Part shown: positions 22,970 to 34,336 of the stretch, one piece after another
Layout of the letters: every line of letters starts with the position of its first letter
Position numbering within the stretch: position 1 is the stretch's first letter
DNA from: Taxawa tesnikishii (nom. ined.)
Taxonomy: Eukaryota > Ascomycota > Dothideomycetes > Dothideales
NCBI GenBank assembly: GCA_030247885.1
Contig: JAPDRO010000017.1
Coordinates: 657,835-721,834, forward strand
DNA: 64,000 nucleotides
Direction of reading: 5' to 3'
Translations under genes and position numbers: made by a program
The notes under the pieces: generated by a model
Told to the model about the DNA's origin: nothing
Database searches by the model: none
Seen by the model: only the letters and a program-made list of their open reading frames with translations

Positions 22970-24816
22970 ACGTGTTTCACAAGTAAGTCGGCCACCCAAG
23001 TGAGTCGGCCACCTCGCGAAACTAGAACACCTGCGCAGCAACATTGCGCAATGCCTCAACAACGCAACGTGCAATACACCTACACTGAAGGAGATATATA
23101 CCTTGCTATCTCTGATATTACATCCAAGCAAATTCAAAGCGAGAGACGCGCTGCAGCAGTATATACTGTGCCCCGATCAACGCTGCAAGACCGACGCGCT
23201 GGACGGCGCTCTCGACGCGACTACGAGCCGAAATCAAAGCGCCTTACAAAACTAGAAGAGGAGGTGATAGTACAGCGTGTGCTAGACGAGAGTCTACGTG
23301 GCGTACCGCCCTCGAAGGGAAACATACGAGATATGGCGGATAAACTGCTAGGAGAGCGTGATGGGAAGCCTGTTGGCAAGAACTGGGTTGACAACTTCAT
23401 TAAGCGTACGCCTGAGCTACGAACGCGATGGAGCCGTCCGTACGATCGCCAGCGAGCTGCCTGCGAGGATCCGGCGGTTATCCAGCCCTGGTTCGCGCTT
23501 GTTCAGTCAATGAAGGCGAAGTATGGTATCTCAGATGAGGACACCTACAACTTTGATGAATCTGGCTTTCTAATGGGCAAGATATCGTCTCAGCTAGTTG
23601 TTACAGGCTCAGAGAAACCTGGTAAACAGAAGAAACTACAGCCTGGCGATCGCGAGTGGGTTACCTTGGTACAAGGCGTCGGGGCTACGGGGCGCGTTAT
23701 CCCACCCTTCATCATCTTCGCAGGCAAGGTCCTTATCTCAACCTGGTTCAACGATCTACCTCGTGACTGGATTGTTGAGGTCTCCTCTACTGGCTGGACT
23801 AACAACAAGCTCGCGCTCGCGTGGCTTAAGCACTTCGATGCGCATACGAAGGCTTATACTGTTGGGGCATATAGGCTGCTTATTATTGACGGCCACGAGA
23901 GCCACTGCTCGGTCGAATTCCAGGATTACTGTAAGGAGAACAACATTATAGCTCTCTGTATGCCTCCACACTCCTCGCACCTACTGCAGCCACTTGACGT
24001 CGTCTGCTACTCGCTGCTAAAGCGCCTGTATGGCGACGAGATCTCAGCCTTGGCACGCAGTCGCGTTTACTATATCACGAAAGAAACCTTCCTAACTGCC
24101 TTTAAAGCAGCTTTTAAGAAGGCGTTCACACAGGAGAATGTCTGCGCAGGGTTTCGAGGCGCTGGGCTAGTCCCATACAACCCAGAGGCTGTGTTATCGA
24201 AGCTGGATGTAAGGCTGCGTACGCCAACGCCGCCTGCACCAGGTACAGTCGAATGGGAGGCGAAAACACCGCGCAACGCCAGCGAAATAGAGGCGCAGTC
24301 AACGCTAATTCGAAATCGCATGCAAAAACATCAGGGGTCTCCAGCAAGCTCTTTGGATGAGCAGGTTAGGCAGCTGACCAAGGGCGCTCAGCAGATAGCG
24401 CATGAGATGGTGTTAATGCGCGAAGAAACAGCGCGTCTGCGAGACGCAATTGAGGCGGCCACAAAGCGCAAGAGCCGCAAAAGGCAATACGTACGGGCAG
24501 AGGAGACTCTAACAGTAGGTGAGGTAGCTGATCTGGTCGCTGCCAAGGAGGGTAGCAGTGGTAATGACGGCGAGAAGGCTGCGAAGAGGGTGCGCGTAGA
24601 GCGGCGTTGCGGCCGTTGCGGCGAGACTGGGCATAACTCCCGCACCTGTAAAGTAGAAATAGAGGATGCAGAAGATAGCGACGTTTCTGAATAATTATAT
24701 ACTGTTCTATAGACTGCTGTAAAGTGTTGTAGTGTTGCGCAATGTTGCTGCGCAAGCGTTCTAGTTTCGTGAGGTGGCCGACTCACTTGGGTGGCCGACT
24801 CACTTGTGAAACACGT
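22970..24816 (+). mobile_element. Element B: intact pogo/Fot1-type (Tc1/mariner) DNA transposon
   Basis: 1847 bp, flanked by TA on both sides (22968-22969 and 24817-24818). Terminal inverted repeats of about 80 bp begin ACGTGTTTCACAAGT at the left and end ACTTGTGAAACACGT at the right; each contains two direct copies of an AAGT(A/G)AGTCGGCCACC unit. The single coding region is open from end to end. Base composition is normal, with CpA and TpG present, unlike the flanking RIP-mutated DNA, so the insertion is younger than the mutation of its surroundings. Confidence 0.93.
23051..24694 (+). CDS. DDE transposase of element B (547 aa)
   Basis: Cut-and-paste transposase. The ATG at 23051 is chosen because the open frame upstream runs into the terminal repeat with no ATG. 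An N-terminal psq-type helix-turn-helix covers about residues 10-50, followed by a CENP-B/pogo-type second DNA-binding domain with GVPPSKGNIRDMADKLLG and VGKNWVDNFIKRTPEL. The DDE_1 catalytic domain has Asp169 in YNFDESGF, Asp280 in LLIIDGHESH and Asp316 in LLQPLDVVC, a DD35D spacing. A coiled-coil stretch (about 455-490) and a CCHC zinc knuckle (CGRCGETGHNSRTC) precede an acidic C-terminus. All three acidic residues are present and there is no internal stop, so the protein may be active. No intron is needed. Confidence 0.92.
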   Translation: MPQQRNVQYTYTEGDIYLAISDITSKQIQSERRAAAVYTVPRSTLQDRRAGRRSRRDYEPKSKRLTKLEEEVIVQRVLDESLRGVPPSKGNIRDMADKLLGERDGKPVGKNWVDNFIKRTPELRTRWSRPYDRQRAACEDPAVIQPWFALVQSMKAKYGISDEDTYNFDESGFLMGKISSQLVVTGSEKPGKQKKLQPGDREWVTLVQGVGATGRVIPPFIIFAGKVLISTWFNDLPRDWIVEVSSTGWTNNKLALAWLKHFDAHTKAYTVGAYRLLIIDGHESHCSVEFQDYCKENNIIALCMPPHSSHLLQPLDVVCYSLLKRLYGDEISALARSRVYYITKETFLTAFKAAFKKAFTQENVCAGFRGAGLVPYNPEAVLSKLDVRLRTPTPPAPGTVEWEAKTPRNASEIEAQSTLIRNRMQKHQGSPASSLDEQVRQLTKGAQQIAHEMVLMREETARLRDAIEAATKRKSRKRQYVRAEETLTVGEVADLVAAKEGSSGNDGEKAAKRVRVERRCGRCGETGHNSRTCKVEIEDAEDSDVSE

Positions 24817-24818
24817 TA

Positions 24819-25631
24819 TTAGTTATATAAATAGTTAAGGAAATTCGACGCGTACGCGTATAGTTATTAAAGAAACTACTACTATTTCCTTAGTTAATTA
24901 GTAAGAAGTAACTTAATTACTTTAAGACTTATTATCTTAAGATCGTAAGTATTTAAACTTATTAAATTAAGAGCGCGCGCTTTAATATAATAAGCTATAA
25001 TATTATAAAGAGGTAGTTTAACATAGTAATAAAGCTTTTTATAAAATATAATTATCTTTTAAAGTAAGTATATAATATAAACGAGTTTAACTTTATTATT
25101 AAAGTAAGTTAAATATTAAGAACTCTAGTTAATATACGTAAGATATTTAACTAAAAAGTAGTTATAAGCTATTAAGAGTAAATAACTATAATTAAATAGA
25201 TAAGTATTACTAAGGCTACTATACTTCCCTTAATTATCTTTAAAGCTAAATATACTAATACTACTTAAGTACTCTTATATACGCCTTTAAACCAAAAGTT
25301 CTTAACTAATAGTAATAGTTAAATGTTTAATAGTTATAGTTTTTAATAGTTAACTATAGTTTTTAAGTCCTTAATATAGCCTAATAATCCTATAATATAA
25401 AGAATACTAATTATAAATAATTATAGTAGCTATATAATAGCAAAAGTAATTACCTTTTATATAAAGAATATAATCGACTTACTTATCTTATTACCTTACT
25501 ATTTATATATACTCTAACTACTTAATATTAGCGTATTTATATTACTTAAGCGCGTACTAACTTTAAAAACTAATATTACTTTATAAGTCGACTTTAATTA
25601 TATATTATATATAAAGTAAATAAAGATATAT
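24819..25631 (+). repeat. Middle piece of element A (RIP-mutated)
   Basis: Continuation of element A between the two insertions. The frame around 25490-25590 reads with remnants of the third-Asp region (ILLPYY..ILQLLNISVFILLKR-like). Stops in all frames. No other gene. Confidence 0.65.
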
Positions 25632-25858
25632 TGTGGTGGGGAGAACCCTATGTTGGGTTAGGTCAAGACTACAGAAGGCAGCTACGCAAGTAGTAATAGA
25701 GATAGCAGTTAGTAAGACATAAGACAAGAACAAGACGTAGAAAGAACAGTTGTTGATTGAATAAGTGACTATCTTGTGTGCGGACTAAATAAGTAGGAAT
25801 CAAAGGTAGCTTCCACGTGACTAACAACCCATGACTATCTAGCGGCTACCCCACCACA
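25632..25858 (-). repeat. 3' LTR of the gypsy element
   Basis: Begins TGTGGTGGGG and ends CCCCACCACA, with TG..CA termini. It differs from the other LTR at about eight of 227 positions, nearly all transitions, so divergence cannot be read as clock-like age because RIP contributes. Confidence 0.9.
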
Positions 25859-26030
25859 TACCTCCCTTCCCCTTGAGTGCTCGTCCCCTAAGCACTATAC
25901 AGACCGTACTCATTACATGTCTCTAGGAGTCATGTAATCCACCTGTCCATCAAGGAAAGACGAGGGCAGAAACTGGCGAGGGTAGCATGGACAACCACTC
26001 TAGTCAAGATAAGCGGCTAAGATGAGACTC

Positions 26031-28699
26031 CTAGTCGGTGTCTATGTCAGAAGCTCCACCGCGAGGGCTTTCACTAGAATCATTCTCGTCAGAAATGTTC
26101 ATCGCCGATCCTTCTCCTTTACCTTTACCGCCAGGATCCTTTCCGGAACTCTCTTCCGAACTGACAGACTCCACTAGCTCATCATCCGAAGAGACCTCAC
26201 CGTATCCTTGCTTGTAGCGATCGTAGGACTTCATTGGATAGTACCGAGCCTCGGCGTCCATAGTTGCACGGAAGCAAACACGGAACTTGCGTGCGGCGTC
26301 AGCGTGACACTTATCGATGAACTTCTTTCGCTTTTCATCATCGGTACCGAAAAGGATAGCGCGCTCGGTCAAGGTACGAGGGTCCGCCCACGTAGTGCGC
26401 CCTACGATTACTTGGGACACTGCGCTGTCCATAATACAGGGGACGGCTGTTGGAAAAGCGTACGCAATCGTGCCGTACATCTAAGGATGTCCAGAAGGCG
26501 TAGATAGAGGTGAGGTAAGCTTCAGGTAACTAAGGGCAAGAGCAGTCTAGTCATTAGCTCTAGCATTGATTTCCAGAGTGCTAAGGTCCTCTTTGACAGC
26601 CATGTACCATGGGAATACTGTCACCCTCTTCTTAACTAGTCCTCCGTTAGAACTGTGAAGGAGGTATGGCAGGGTAATACGTGCCTCTCCGGCTTTGCAA
26701 GAGACTTCCTCCCACTGCAGGCCATACTTCTCTTCATCCTCCTTGCTCCAGATCTTGTTGTCGATGCGAATGACGGCTCTGCTAGAGGTCTTGTCACCAC
26801 CACGCTCCTGTACGTCATGCCACCATTCTTCAAAATGCTGGTGAATGCCTTTGATCAAGACCGTACAGTTGTCCTTCGTCTCATCCACTAGGGACATGGT
26901 TCCTTGGATCATGTTGGCACCGTCACCAGCTAGAAGACAGTCCGGATGGTTGTCTAGGTGACGGAATTCGGTCTTGCTAGCTCCAGTCGCGTACTTGCAG
27001 TAGTATGGGTAGGAAACCAACTGTTAATTATGATCGGGCCGCAGGCACACGTAGGCCAGATAGTACAGCACATCTTGACGGATAACTTGCTAGGCACAGC
27101 TATAATAGGCGTTGCGTAACTAGCCTTGATCGGATTGACTAGTAGGAAGACGAAGATGGTGCTTGTACATAGCAAGCTCTTCTAGCATGTCCTTCATAAG
27201 GTCCTCTTTGAACAGCTAGTCGAACACATTGATGTTGACGGTACCATCCTTCTAAAACTAGTCATAGGCACCTGGAAAAACAGACTCCATGACGGCTCTG
27301 TAATCGTATTTTTCAGCTGGAGGAACATGGTACTAATATCTATAGAGACCGCGAGCATCAGAAGTGCGGGCCGGCCTGCGAGACTTGTAGAATTGATTCA
27401 TGGTCTTAGGGTCAGTTCTAAGCTTAGAAGCTTTGCCAGATGAGAACTCTCTCATGCGCATGATTAGCTACTCCCTACTAAGGGCTCTAATATAGTATCT
27501 AGCTTTCTGGCAGAGTCGGAAAAGGTATACCCTATAGAACACTTCGTCGTCCTCATCAATAGCACGTAGCACCTTCTTCATCAAGTTGGCAATATTAGGA
27601 TCCAACATCTTGCTCGGGAGTTGATCGATCTCCCTCCAAAGAGCTTTGTATCCCCTACTAATCTGGCAACCATAGCCGCTTCTCTTCTTTGGAGCCGTTT
27701 CCTCTATGTCCTCCTCATGTCGCTCTTCCTCCTCCTCCGGATCAGACAGGACAGGATCCTCAGGCATCTTATCGTCGTTTGCATTCTTGCGGAGATTATT
27801 ACCGAGGTCGCGAGTGTTCCATCTGCCGGGATCGTTGTGCAGATCGGCAAGAGTATCCAGATCCTAGTCAAGAGGCACACTAGCCATCGTCCTGCGCCTA
27901 CGTTCCTCCACTTCCTCCTCTTCAATCTCACGTCTCACTCCTTCTAGAAGTGATAAAAGGGAGAGCTCTCTGGTGCAGGCATATTCGTATCGTCGACATC
28001 CATAGGTAGGGTTTGGGCGCGGCCGCTATATGACAGTTTAGTATTAGCGACTTCATGAACTTCTCCTTGCTCGTTGACGGTATATCCCAGTGTAGTTAGG
28101 TACTCGTGTTCTCCTTGATCAAGCGGCAGACATCTCTCAGGGTGCTCTTCAATGTTTTCCAAGTCCCTAGGCTAGAATAGCTGACCCTTCTTAGAACCTC
28201 TGCCTCCAGTACGGTTGCGATGTATGTACCTACGAAGGAACGCGTAAACTACCTACTCCATAGTAAACCCCTTTCTGGCTAGCCGTCTCATCCTAAAGAG
28301 GATTGTACTACTAAGGTTGAACTAAAAGATGTTCGCATCTCCCGTAATCTGCCACAGGCTATAGAGAGTTCTCCTAGCTTCTACTTGCTCGTCTCTTCTA
28401 TCGAGAAGAAGTCTTTCCGATCGGATAGCGTCCCCGAAGTCTTCCTGGAAGTTTGGTCTAAAGGTTATTCTTCTCCTACGGCAGTCCCACAGTAGTAGGG
28501 ACTAGTATTCACTTAGTCTTTCTTCTTCCTGGGAGATTTTGTTGCTTAAGTCGAGGGCTACGTAGTAGTATTCGTCGTCATCGCTGATCCTCTTCACTTC
28601 TTCAAATGCTCGGTGGAATGACTCGGAAATTGGAACGACAGGGTTGTTGGCTTTAGTAGTGCTAATAACCTAACCGCCAGGTGGGTTGGGTTGCGACAT
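26031..28699 (-). pseudogene. Extra retrotransposon ORF, possible 2-oxoglutarate/Fe(II) oxygenase-like protein (degraded)
   Basis: Reading on the minus strand from ATG at 28699 gives one long protein of about 890 residues if TAG codons are read as lost Gln/Trp and one frame break at AAAA 27955-27958 is allowed. The N-terminal half is charged and low in hydrophobics, and includes an acidic PEEEEERHEEDIEE-type stretch. The C-terminal half has FRHLDNHPD (H-x-D), GANMIQGTMSLVDE, ARITLPYLLHSSNGG (possible distal His) and KKRVTVFPWYM (possible 2-oxoglutarate Arg). That order resembles a double-stranded beta-helix dioxygenase, but this is a weak, motif-level call. The C-terminus is Ser/Glu/Gly-rich. 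Position after integrase and before the LTR marks it as element cargo. It could instead be an envelope-position protein of unknown role. Confidence 0.5.
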
Positions 28700-29330
28700 A
28701 GTGAGTCGCAGGTGTAGTCAGACTTCAGTAAATATGTAGTAAGGAAATGCTGTCTTCTAGTAGGTTTCTAAGGTGTCCGCAACTGCCGTACTTGCGAATC
28801 GTGGCAGCGTTGTTGGTAGTAGCTTTGGGGCGTGGTTTCTGGAGGATTTGTAGTCCAGCATGTAAATTTGGATGTTTGTCACGTGTTTTGCTTCCTCAAA
28901 GGGAAACACGGCTAATATCCGGAGATTTCGGTTCTAGAAGTGTCCTTCCTTTCACTTCTTTCTTGTTACCCCTTGTCACCACCATCACTTAATCCTTTCA
29001 ACCTGCAGTATGAAAGGAACATCTTTTCACACAAACACAAACTTCTCATCCTGCGAGCTTTGCGCTTCTGTTTAGTAACAGGATGAGACTACTGTCTTGG
29101 GCAAACAGACAAAGGCCTTATTACGAAAGGGGAATGTGAGAATGGCAAAGAAACAGATGACAAAAGAGATTATCAAGAGAGTTGACAAAGGAAATTATCT
29201 AAAGAAATGAATGGAAAGATTGTCAAAACAATATGGAAACACACCTCCCTTCCTCCATGAGTCTGTCCCCAGACTCAAGTTTTTACATGGCTCCCGGAGC
29301 CATGTAAAACCTAGCCTGCCAGCTGGCTGG
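28700..29330. other. Non-coding spacer of the gypsy element between integrase and extra ORF
   Basis: Contains the hairpin 29281-29309. No open reading frame of interest. It may carry the promoter or leader of the extra ORF. Confidence 0.45.
29281..29309. repeat. Near-perfect palindrome in the gypsy element
   Basis: Two 14-bp arms, TTTTACATGGCTCC and its complement, separated by a single C. The same palindrome (13-bp arms) is at 33029-33055, a degenerate copy is at about 25914-25938, and a RIP-mutated copy lies in the copia relic near 49031-49054. Confidence 0.7.
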
Positions 29331-30842
29331 CTACTCCATGTAATCCTCGTACTGCGATGGATCAAATCCTCGCGGCACGCTGACGATCACCTTTGGGCCT
29401 ATATCTCTGATGTCTGCAGGCAATTCGTCCTCCAGTTCCTCGTCCTGCAAATTAATTTCTGATCCTTCATCCTCAGGTGAAGGCATGCCGCCTTCAGTAG
29501 CTACCAACCGATCTTGCAGCCGTTCAGGCGTGGTTGGGAGGATAGGCCGGATCCATGGTTTCAGCCGATTTCGGGTATAAGTCCCTTTCATTTCAATACT
29601 ATCCAAGGTTTCCAGTACGTAGGTACCTATAGGGGTAACGCTTTTGATCCTGGAAGGACCGTACCATCGAAACAGTAGCTTGTCTCTCCGGATTTTCTTG
29701 CGTTTCGTGTCATGGATGAGGACTTCCTGTCCGACGTTCAGCTGTTCGAACGTAGCATTCTTCCGATTGTTGAATTCCTCTGCGTTCTGCTCCCGCATTC
29801 GCTGTTGGTATAGTAGTACATCCTCCAGGACTTTATCCCGGCGTGCTAACTGTTGTGCGCGCATAGCCACCAAATCCGTGGTAGTTTTGACAGTGCTCCA
29901 GTCCAGTACCTGCCATGATGGGAATTCCAGTTCGATCGGAAGAACGACATCTCTTCCATACAGGATCCATGCTGGAGACATGTTAATGGATCGCCTCAGC
30001 GTAATCCGGTCTGCCCACAAGGTTTCTGGTAACCGTACGTCCCAGGGCTTGCTAAACCCGGAAGTAAGCTTTGACAAGCAGTCAACAAGGTTCGGATGTC
30101 CGCGTTCCACTAATCCATTGCCTTCAGGATAATAAGCGGAGGTGACAATCTTCCGAATTCCATACTGTGCAGCCAACGCAGATACATAGCCGAAGTTCTC
30201 AGGTCCTCCGTCGCTAATTAGTTTGGCGAAGCACCCATGTCTGCAGATGACGTCCTCGTAAAGGAATCTTGCAACGGCCTGGCTATCAGGCTTGCGTAAT
30301 GCTCTGGCCTCTGGCCACCCTGACACTAATTCTCTGGCGACAACGAGGTATTCCTTGCCACCAGACGCGGGCATAGAGACAATATCCACTAACCATGCTT
30401 CTCCAAGGACTTGCTGGTAAACCGGATGCAATTCCTCTACATCCCTGCGGTTAGCACGCATCTGGCACTCTAGGCAGCCCGCGCAGTATCTAGAAACATC
30501 TTTGAAGGCATTGTTCCACCAGTAACGGTCAGCGACCTTTCTGTAAGTAGCCTCTCGTCCTCGGTGGCCACTTTCATCATGCAGGCTTTGAATAATCTTT
30601 CGCCTCTGATCCTCGCTGTCAATTACCCGCCGTAGTGGCATGTTCCTGGCATTTCTCCGGAATAGATGCTGACCGCGGACTAGATAGTTGAGCGCCTCTT
30701 TCTTAAATGCGTGAAATTCCTTGAGATCCATGGCCGCAGGCTTTTTCAAAGTCGTGAGGTATTCCGCTATTCTCTGAGATTTCTCCGAGTAACCTTCTAC
30801 CAACGACATTCCAACAGCGGCCGCTGTGGTTGTGGGGTACAT
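29331..30842 (-). pseudogene. gypsy integrase region of pol
   Basis: Long open frame of 503 codons. It holds the HHCC zinc finger as H-x3-H (HDESGHRG) with CAGCLEC downstream, then the DDE core (WLVDIVSMPASGGKEYLVVA, ISDGGPENFG, and Glu in YYPEGNGLVERGH). The C-terminal part has GPSRIKSVTPIGTYVLETLD followed by an acidic tail; no chromodomain was recognised. The upstream join to RNase H is out of frame at a short AAA run (30842-30844). Integrates element cDNA. Confidence 0.85.
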
Positions 30843-31501
30843 TTCAACACCCCGTCAACTATAACAGTGCACACAGAAGTAGTGAACAGATCTGCGTCGA
30901 TGACCACGTCAATGTCTTGCTCGTTTAGCATATCATCGTCATCCGAAGGATAGCGAGGTCTCCGAGACAGCGCATCTGTAGCAGTGTATTTGGTACCAGG
31001 CACATGTCGAACCTCGAATGTGAATAGTCGTATCCAGGCTACCCATCGGGCCATAACGGAACTAGGAAGATCCGAGGACGATTTGTTGAGCTGCGCCACT
31101 AGCGTTTTGGCATCAATTTCCAAGATGAAGAATACGCCATATAGATACGAGCGTACTTTCTTCAGGGCCTTGAGTACTCCTCTGCATTCGCGTTTTCCAG
31201 CATCGTAGCCGGATTCCGTAGTCGTCCAGAGGCCGCTTTCGTATCGTACCGGATGCCGTCTCTTCTTGTTGTCTCTAGCCAACTGCATTAGGATGGCTCC
31301 CCATCCGCGAAGGCTAGAATCCACGGCCAGAATGATGGATCCTGCTCCTTTAGTATAATCAATGGACTTCAGTGCTGGAGCATCAGTAAGCTTCGCCTTT
31401 AGCAGCTCAACTGCCTGTCTGGCTAGTTCTCCGAAGGAAAACACTACGTCTTTCCGCATAAGTTCGTACAGTAGTGCTGCCACATGTGCAAAGTTTTCCA
31501 C
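30797..31501 (-). pseudogene. gypsy RNase H region of pol
   Basis: Starts right after a TAG stop where Trp is expected (YYRL, stop, VENFAHV). SIILAVDSSLRGWGAILMQ marks the first catalytic Asp and YESGLWTTTESGYDAGKREC the Glu region. FILEIDAKTLVAQLNKSSSD gives the second Asp and HVPGTKYTATDALSRRPRYP the last Asp. Removes RNA from the RNA:DNA hybrid. Confidence 0.85.
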
Positions 31502-32398
31502 CTAGAGACGATAGTATGAGCTCAAGCCAAGGAATGCCCGAACATCTGTAACATTCTCAAACCTATCCCATTCCAAGATCTTAATGACCTTGGCAGTATC
31601 TGGATGTCTGCCTTCTAAGTCGCAGACATAGCCAACGATCTTGATTCCGGACATGCAGAATTGGGATTTTCCTCCGGCAATGGTACAGCCAGCACGTTCC
31701 AGATCCGCAAGAACACCATCTAGCCAACAGATGTGCTTCAGAACGTATTTCCGGATACCAGGTACTGCTTCTACGTCTCCTTCTTTGTCAACCGGGCCTT
31801 TGACACCAATGTCATCCAGAAATGGCAATGCTACGTGCGGAATGTGCGCTTCCAGGATTTTGGTAATAATTCTCACGAACTGCGCCACTAAGTTGGTGGC
31901 TCCTTGGGGTAGCGTCGTTTGTCTTAGTAGTCCCAGAGGAGTCATGAATCCTGTCATGTCTCTGCATTCCGTAGCAAGTTCCATCTGATCGTATCCAGAG
32001 AAGAGGTCGATGAGGGACGTTATTGCGAGTCCTGCAAATTGCTCGCTGAATTCATCTGGATTTGGGGGCAGATTTCCATCACGGATAGTGACACGGTTGA
32101 TGTTCATGGCTACATTGACGATGCGGAACTTGTTCTGCTCCTTCTTAGCGACGAGAAACCATGGATTCCGGTATGGGCCGTGACAGTATTCTAGCAATCC
32201 TGCCTTCAGTCGTTCCTATAGCATCTCCACGATCTTAGGGATCATTGCCTTGGGTACAGGGAACCCTGGAGCTTGCCATGCCTCATGGGGTATTGTCCTG
32301 ATCTCCTGAGGCGGTGCTACATCTAGTTTGACCTTTCCGATTTCTAAGAAGTCCCATGCTAGTGCTACTTCCCTGTTGTATAGCATCTCTAGTAGCAA
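31502..32398 (-). pseudogene. gypsy reverse transcriptase region of pol
   Basis: Two open blocks separated by a TAG near 32217. Recognisable are PYRNPWFLVAKKEQNKFRIV, SLIDLFSGYDQMELATECRD, MTPLGLLRQTTLPQGATNL and the catalytic LPFLDDI box. Two of the three catalytic Asp are in the F-L-D-D box. Inactive because of stops. Confidence 0.88.
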
Positions 32399-33028
32399 AT
32401 CCTTCTCCTTTAGCCATAGCTACTCTCCAGTCTGCAGTTTTGCAATGCGTTCCTTGTTAAGACGAGTACTACGCTAGATCTCAGAGAATTTCGGAATGAG
32501 CCATTGTCCGTACTGCCCTACTAACTATGGAAGCAGTTTCTCTCTTGCCAATGCTCTTTCCCTCCAGTCAATAAGTCCTCCTGGAGTTGAGCCATCAGAT
32601 AAGGACGAATTGACCGGATTGACCTTGTCTGCCTTCCGCTTGTATAGTGTCCTCGCATGTACCACATTGTCTCCTCCCTGGCTCTTTATATAGGAGCGTC
32701 CTCGCTCTTGAATCGGACTAATTGTATAGGATGGATCGAATCTTCTAGCCATTCGGATCTCGGCTATCTGCAGATCTCTAGATGTGTGTGGGAGGAAGGC
32801 TGTGAGCGCGCCTTTTGGTGCTTTTGGTCTTGCGCATCATTGTGCAACCGCGCAGACTGGATCCGTGTATCTGAGTCATCGCTGTCCGATTGTTGCAGCC
32901 GTGTTGTTCTTCTGCCAGTCCTGCTAGACACTGCATCTAGTGTGAGATTTCTGGACCCTGGATTTGGCGCCAAGCCTCTAGACCCTGGATGACCCCGCGT
33001 TCTCGGCGGCGGCTGCCAGCCAATCATG

Positions 33029-33055
33029 TTTACATGGCTCCCGGAGCCATGTAAA
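33029..33055. repeat. Second copy of the TTTACATGGCTCC palindrome
   Basis: 13-bp arms around a single C, inside the stretch between protease and reverse transcriptase. Followed by AAAGATCCACTGATAATC, which also matches the RIP-mutated copy in the copia relic. Confidence 0.65.
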
Positions 33056-33200
33056 GATCCACTGATAATCTCACTAGCGGCCTCGCTATTGCTAGCGCTC
33101 GACACTACGCGCACACTCATGCACGCAGCTTTATACTTAGATCTCTCGTCTCTTACTAGTCTATTCGATAAGGTGGAAGCCCTGCCGGTCATGGGGCCAC

Positions 33201-33740
33201 CTACTCTTTTCCCTGCCTCACTGTGACTAGTACTATAGAGCGGTACAGTATTTCCTCCGCAGTACGATTCCGATCCGTGTAAGGACGAACACTAACGAAA
33301 GAGGTGGAGACATTGCCGGACCTGTTATATATAGTACCCTCCCAGGTACCATCGTCAAGGTTGATCGCTTTTAGCCTAGACATGCGTTCCCATGGCCGTC
33401 CTAGGATGATGTTATTAAGGGGTTAGTCTACAACAAGGAAAGAGGTGGGAATCCTAACACTACCGAGACGGACAACAACTCCTTAAGCTATACCCTTAAA
33501 GGTGCTTTCCCCAGTTACGCCGCGCAATACTAGACTCGGCCTATTGCTAACGGGAATGCCGGCTTGCCTTGCTATGGAGGCACTCATCAAGTTGCATTTA
33601 GACCCGGAATCGATCAGGGCCTGATATCTACTTGGGTAGTCATTTAGCGACACCCCTATGAATGGACTTCCGGCACAGATGAGATCCTCATTTATGGCAG
33701 CAAATCCATCGTCTTTAAGGGGTTCCTCCTCCTCGTCCAC
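33201..33740 (-). pseudogene. gypsy aspartic protease region
   Basis: Contains YQALIDSGSKCNLMSASIA, the D-S-G active site of retropepsins, followed by ILRGVTGEST-like flap residues and, after stops, NNIILGRPWER (the I-L-G-R motif). Interrupted by TAG codons. Processes the polyprotein. Confidence 0.75.
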
Positions 33741-34336
33741 AACTAGCGGTTCTACTTGTAACAGCCGGACATTGATTCCTTCCTGATCCCTCTTGTTGTA
33801 TGGGGAGATAGCGAATTGGTACTATTGTCCTTTGATGGAGAACACTCCTATCTACTACTAGCCATCGTCCTCAATAGACACGTGATATACTGTCGGTTCT
33901 ACGCTAGTGTCTCTAGCAACTGGATCCTCCCCGGCGTATTCCGGATTCTAATATCTGGCGAAGAAGTGCTTGGCTACTACTAGTGCAACACTAATGAGTT
34001 CATGTAATGATAGGGATACCCTTGCACTCTTAGTCATTTCGAAGACTTCTTTGGGATCGACTTCCCTCTAGGCCATCTTGTCCCATCTTAGCGTCTTCGG
34101 CTGTGTCCTGCCATGAACTTTCCGCATAGTAGGGGATCTTCCATGCTCAGTTCTGGGCCTTCCACTGTCTAGCTCCGCCTTGTATTACCTAGCAAAGTTG
34201 CATTCGAAGGTTCTGGTTCTGCAGAATATCCAACGTACTGTCCAGTTCTTGTAGATTTTGAGACTGGAAGCCTACCAGTGGCCCTCTCCTTCTCTTTTAG
34301 CTTACTAATCCGGTGGTCCGTAGAATTGGCATTACT

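Noticed and set aside
23000-23050. Longer start for the transposase at 23000
   Set aside because: It would start at GTG inside the terminal inverted repeat; the first ATG is at 23051 and begins a normal N-terminus.
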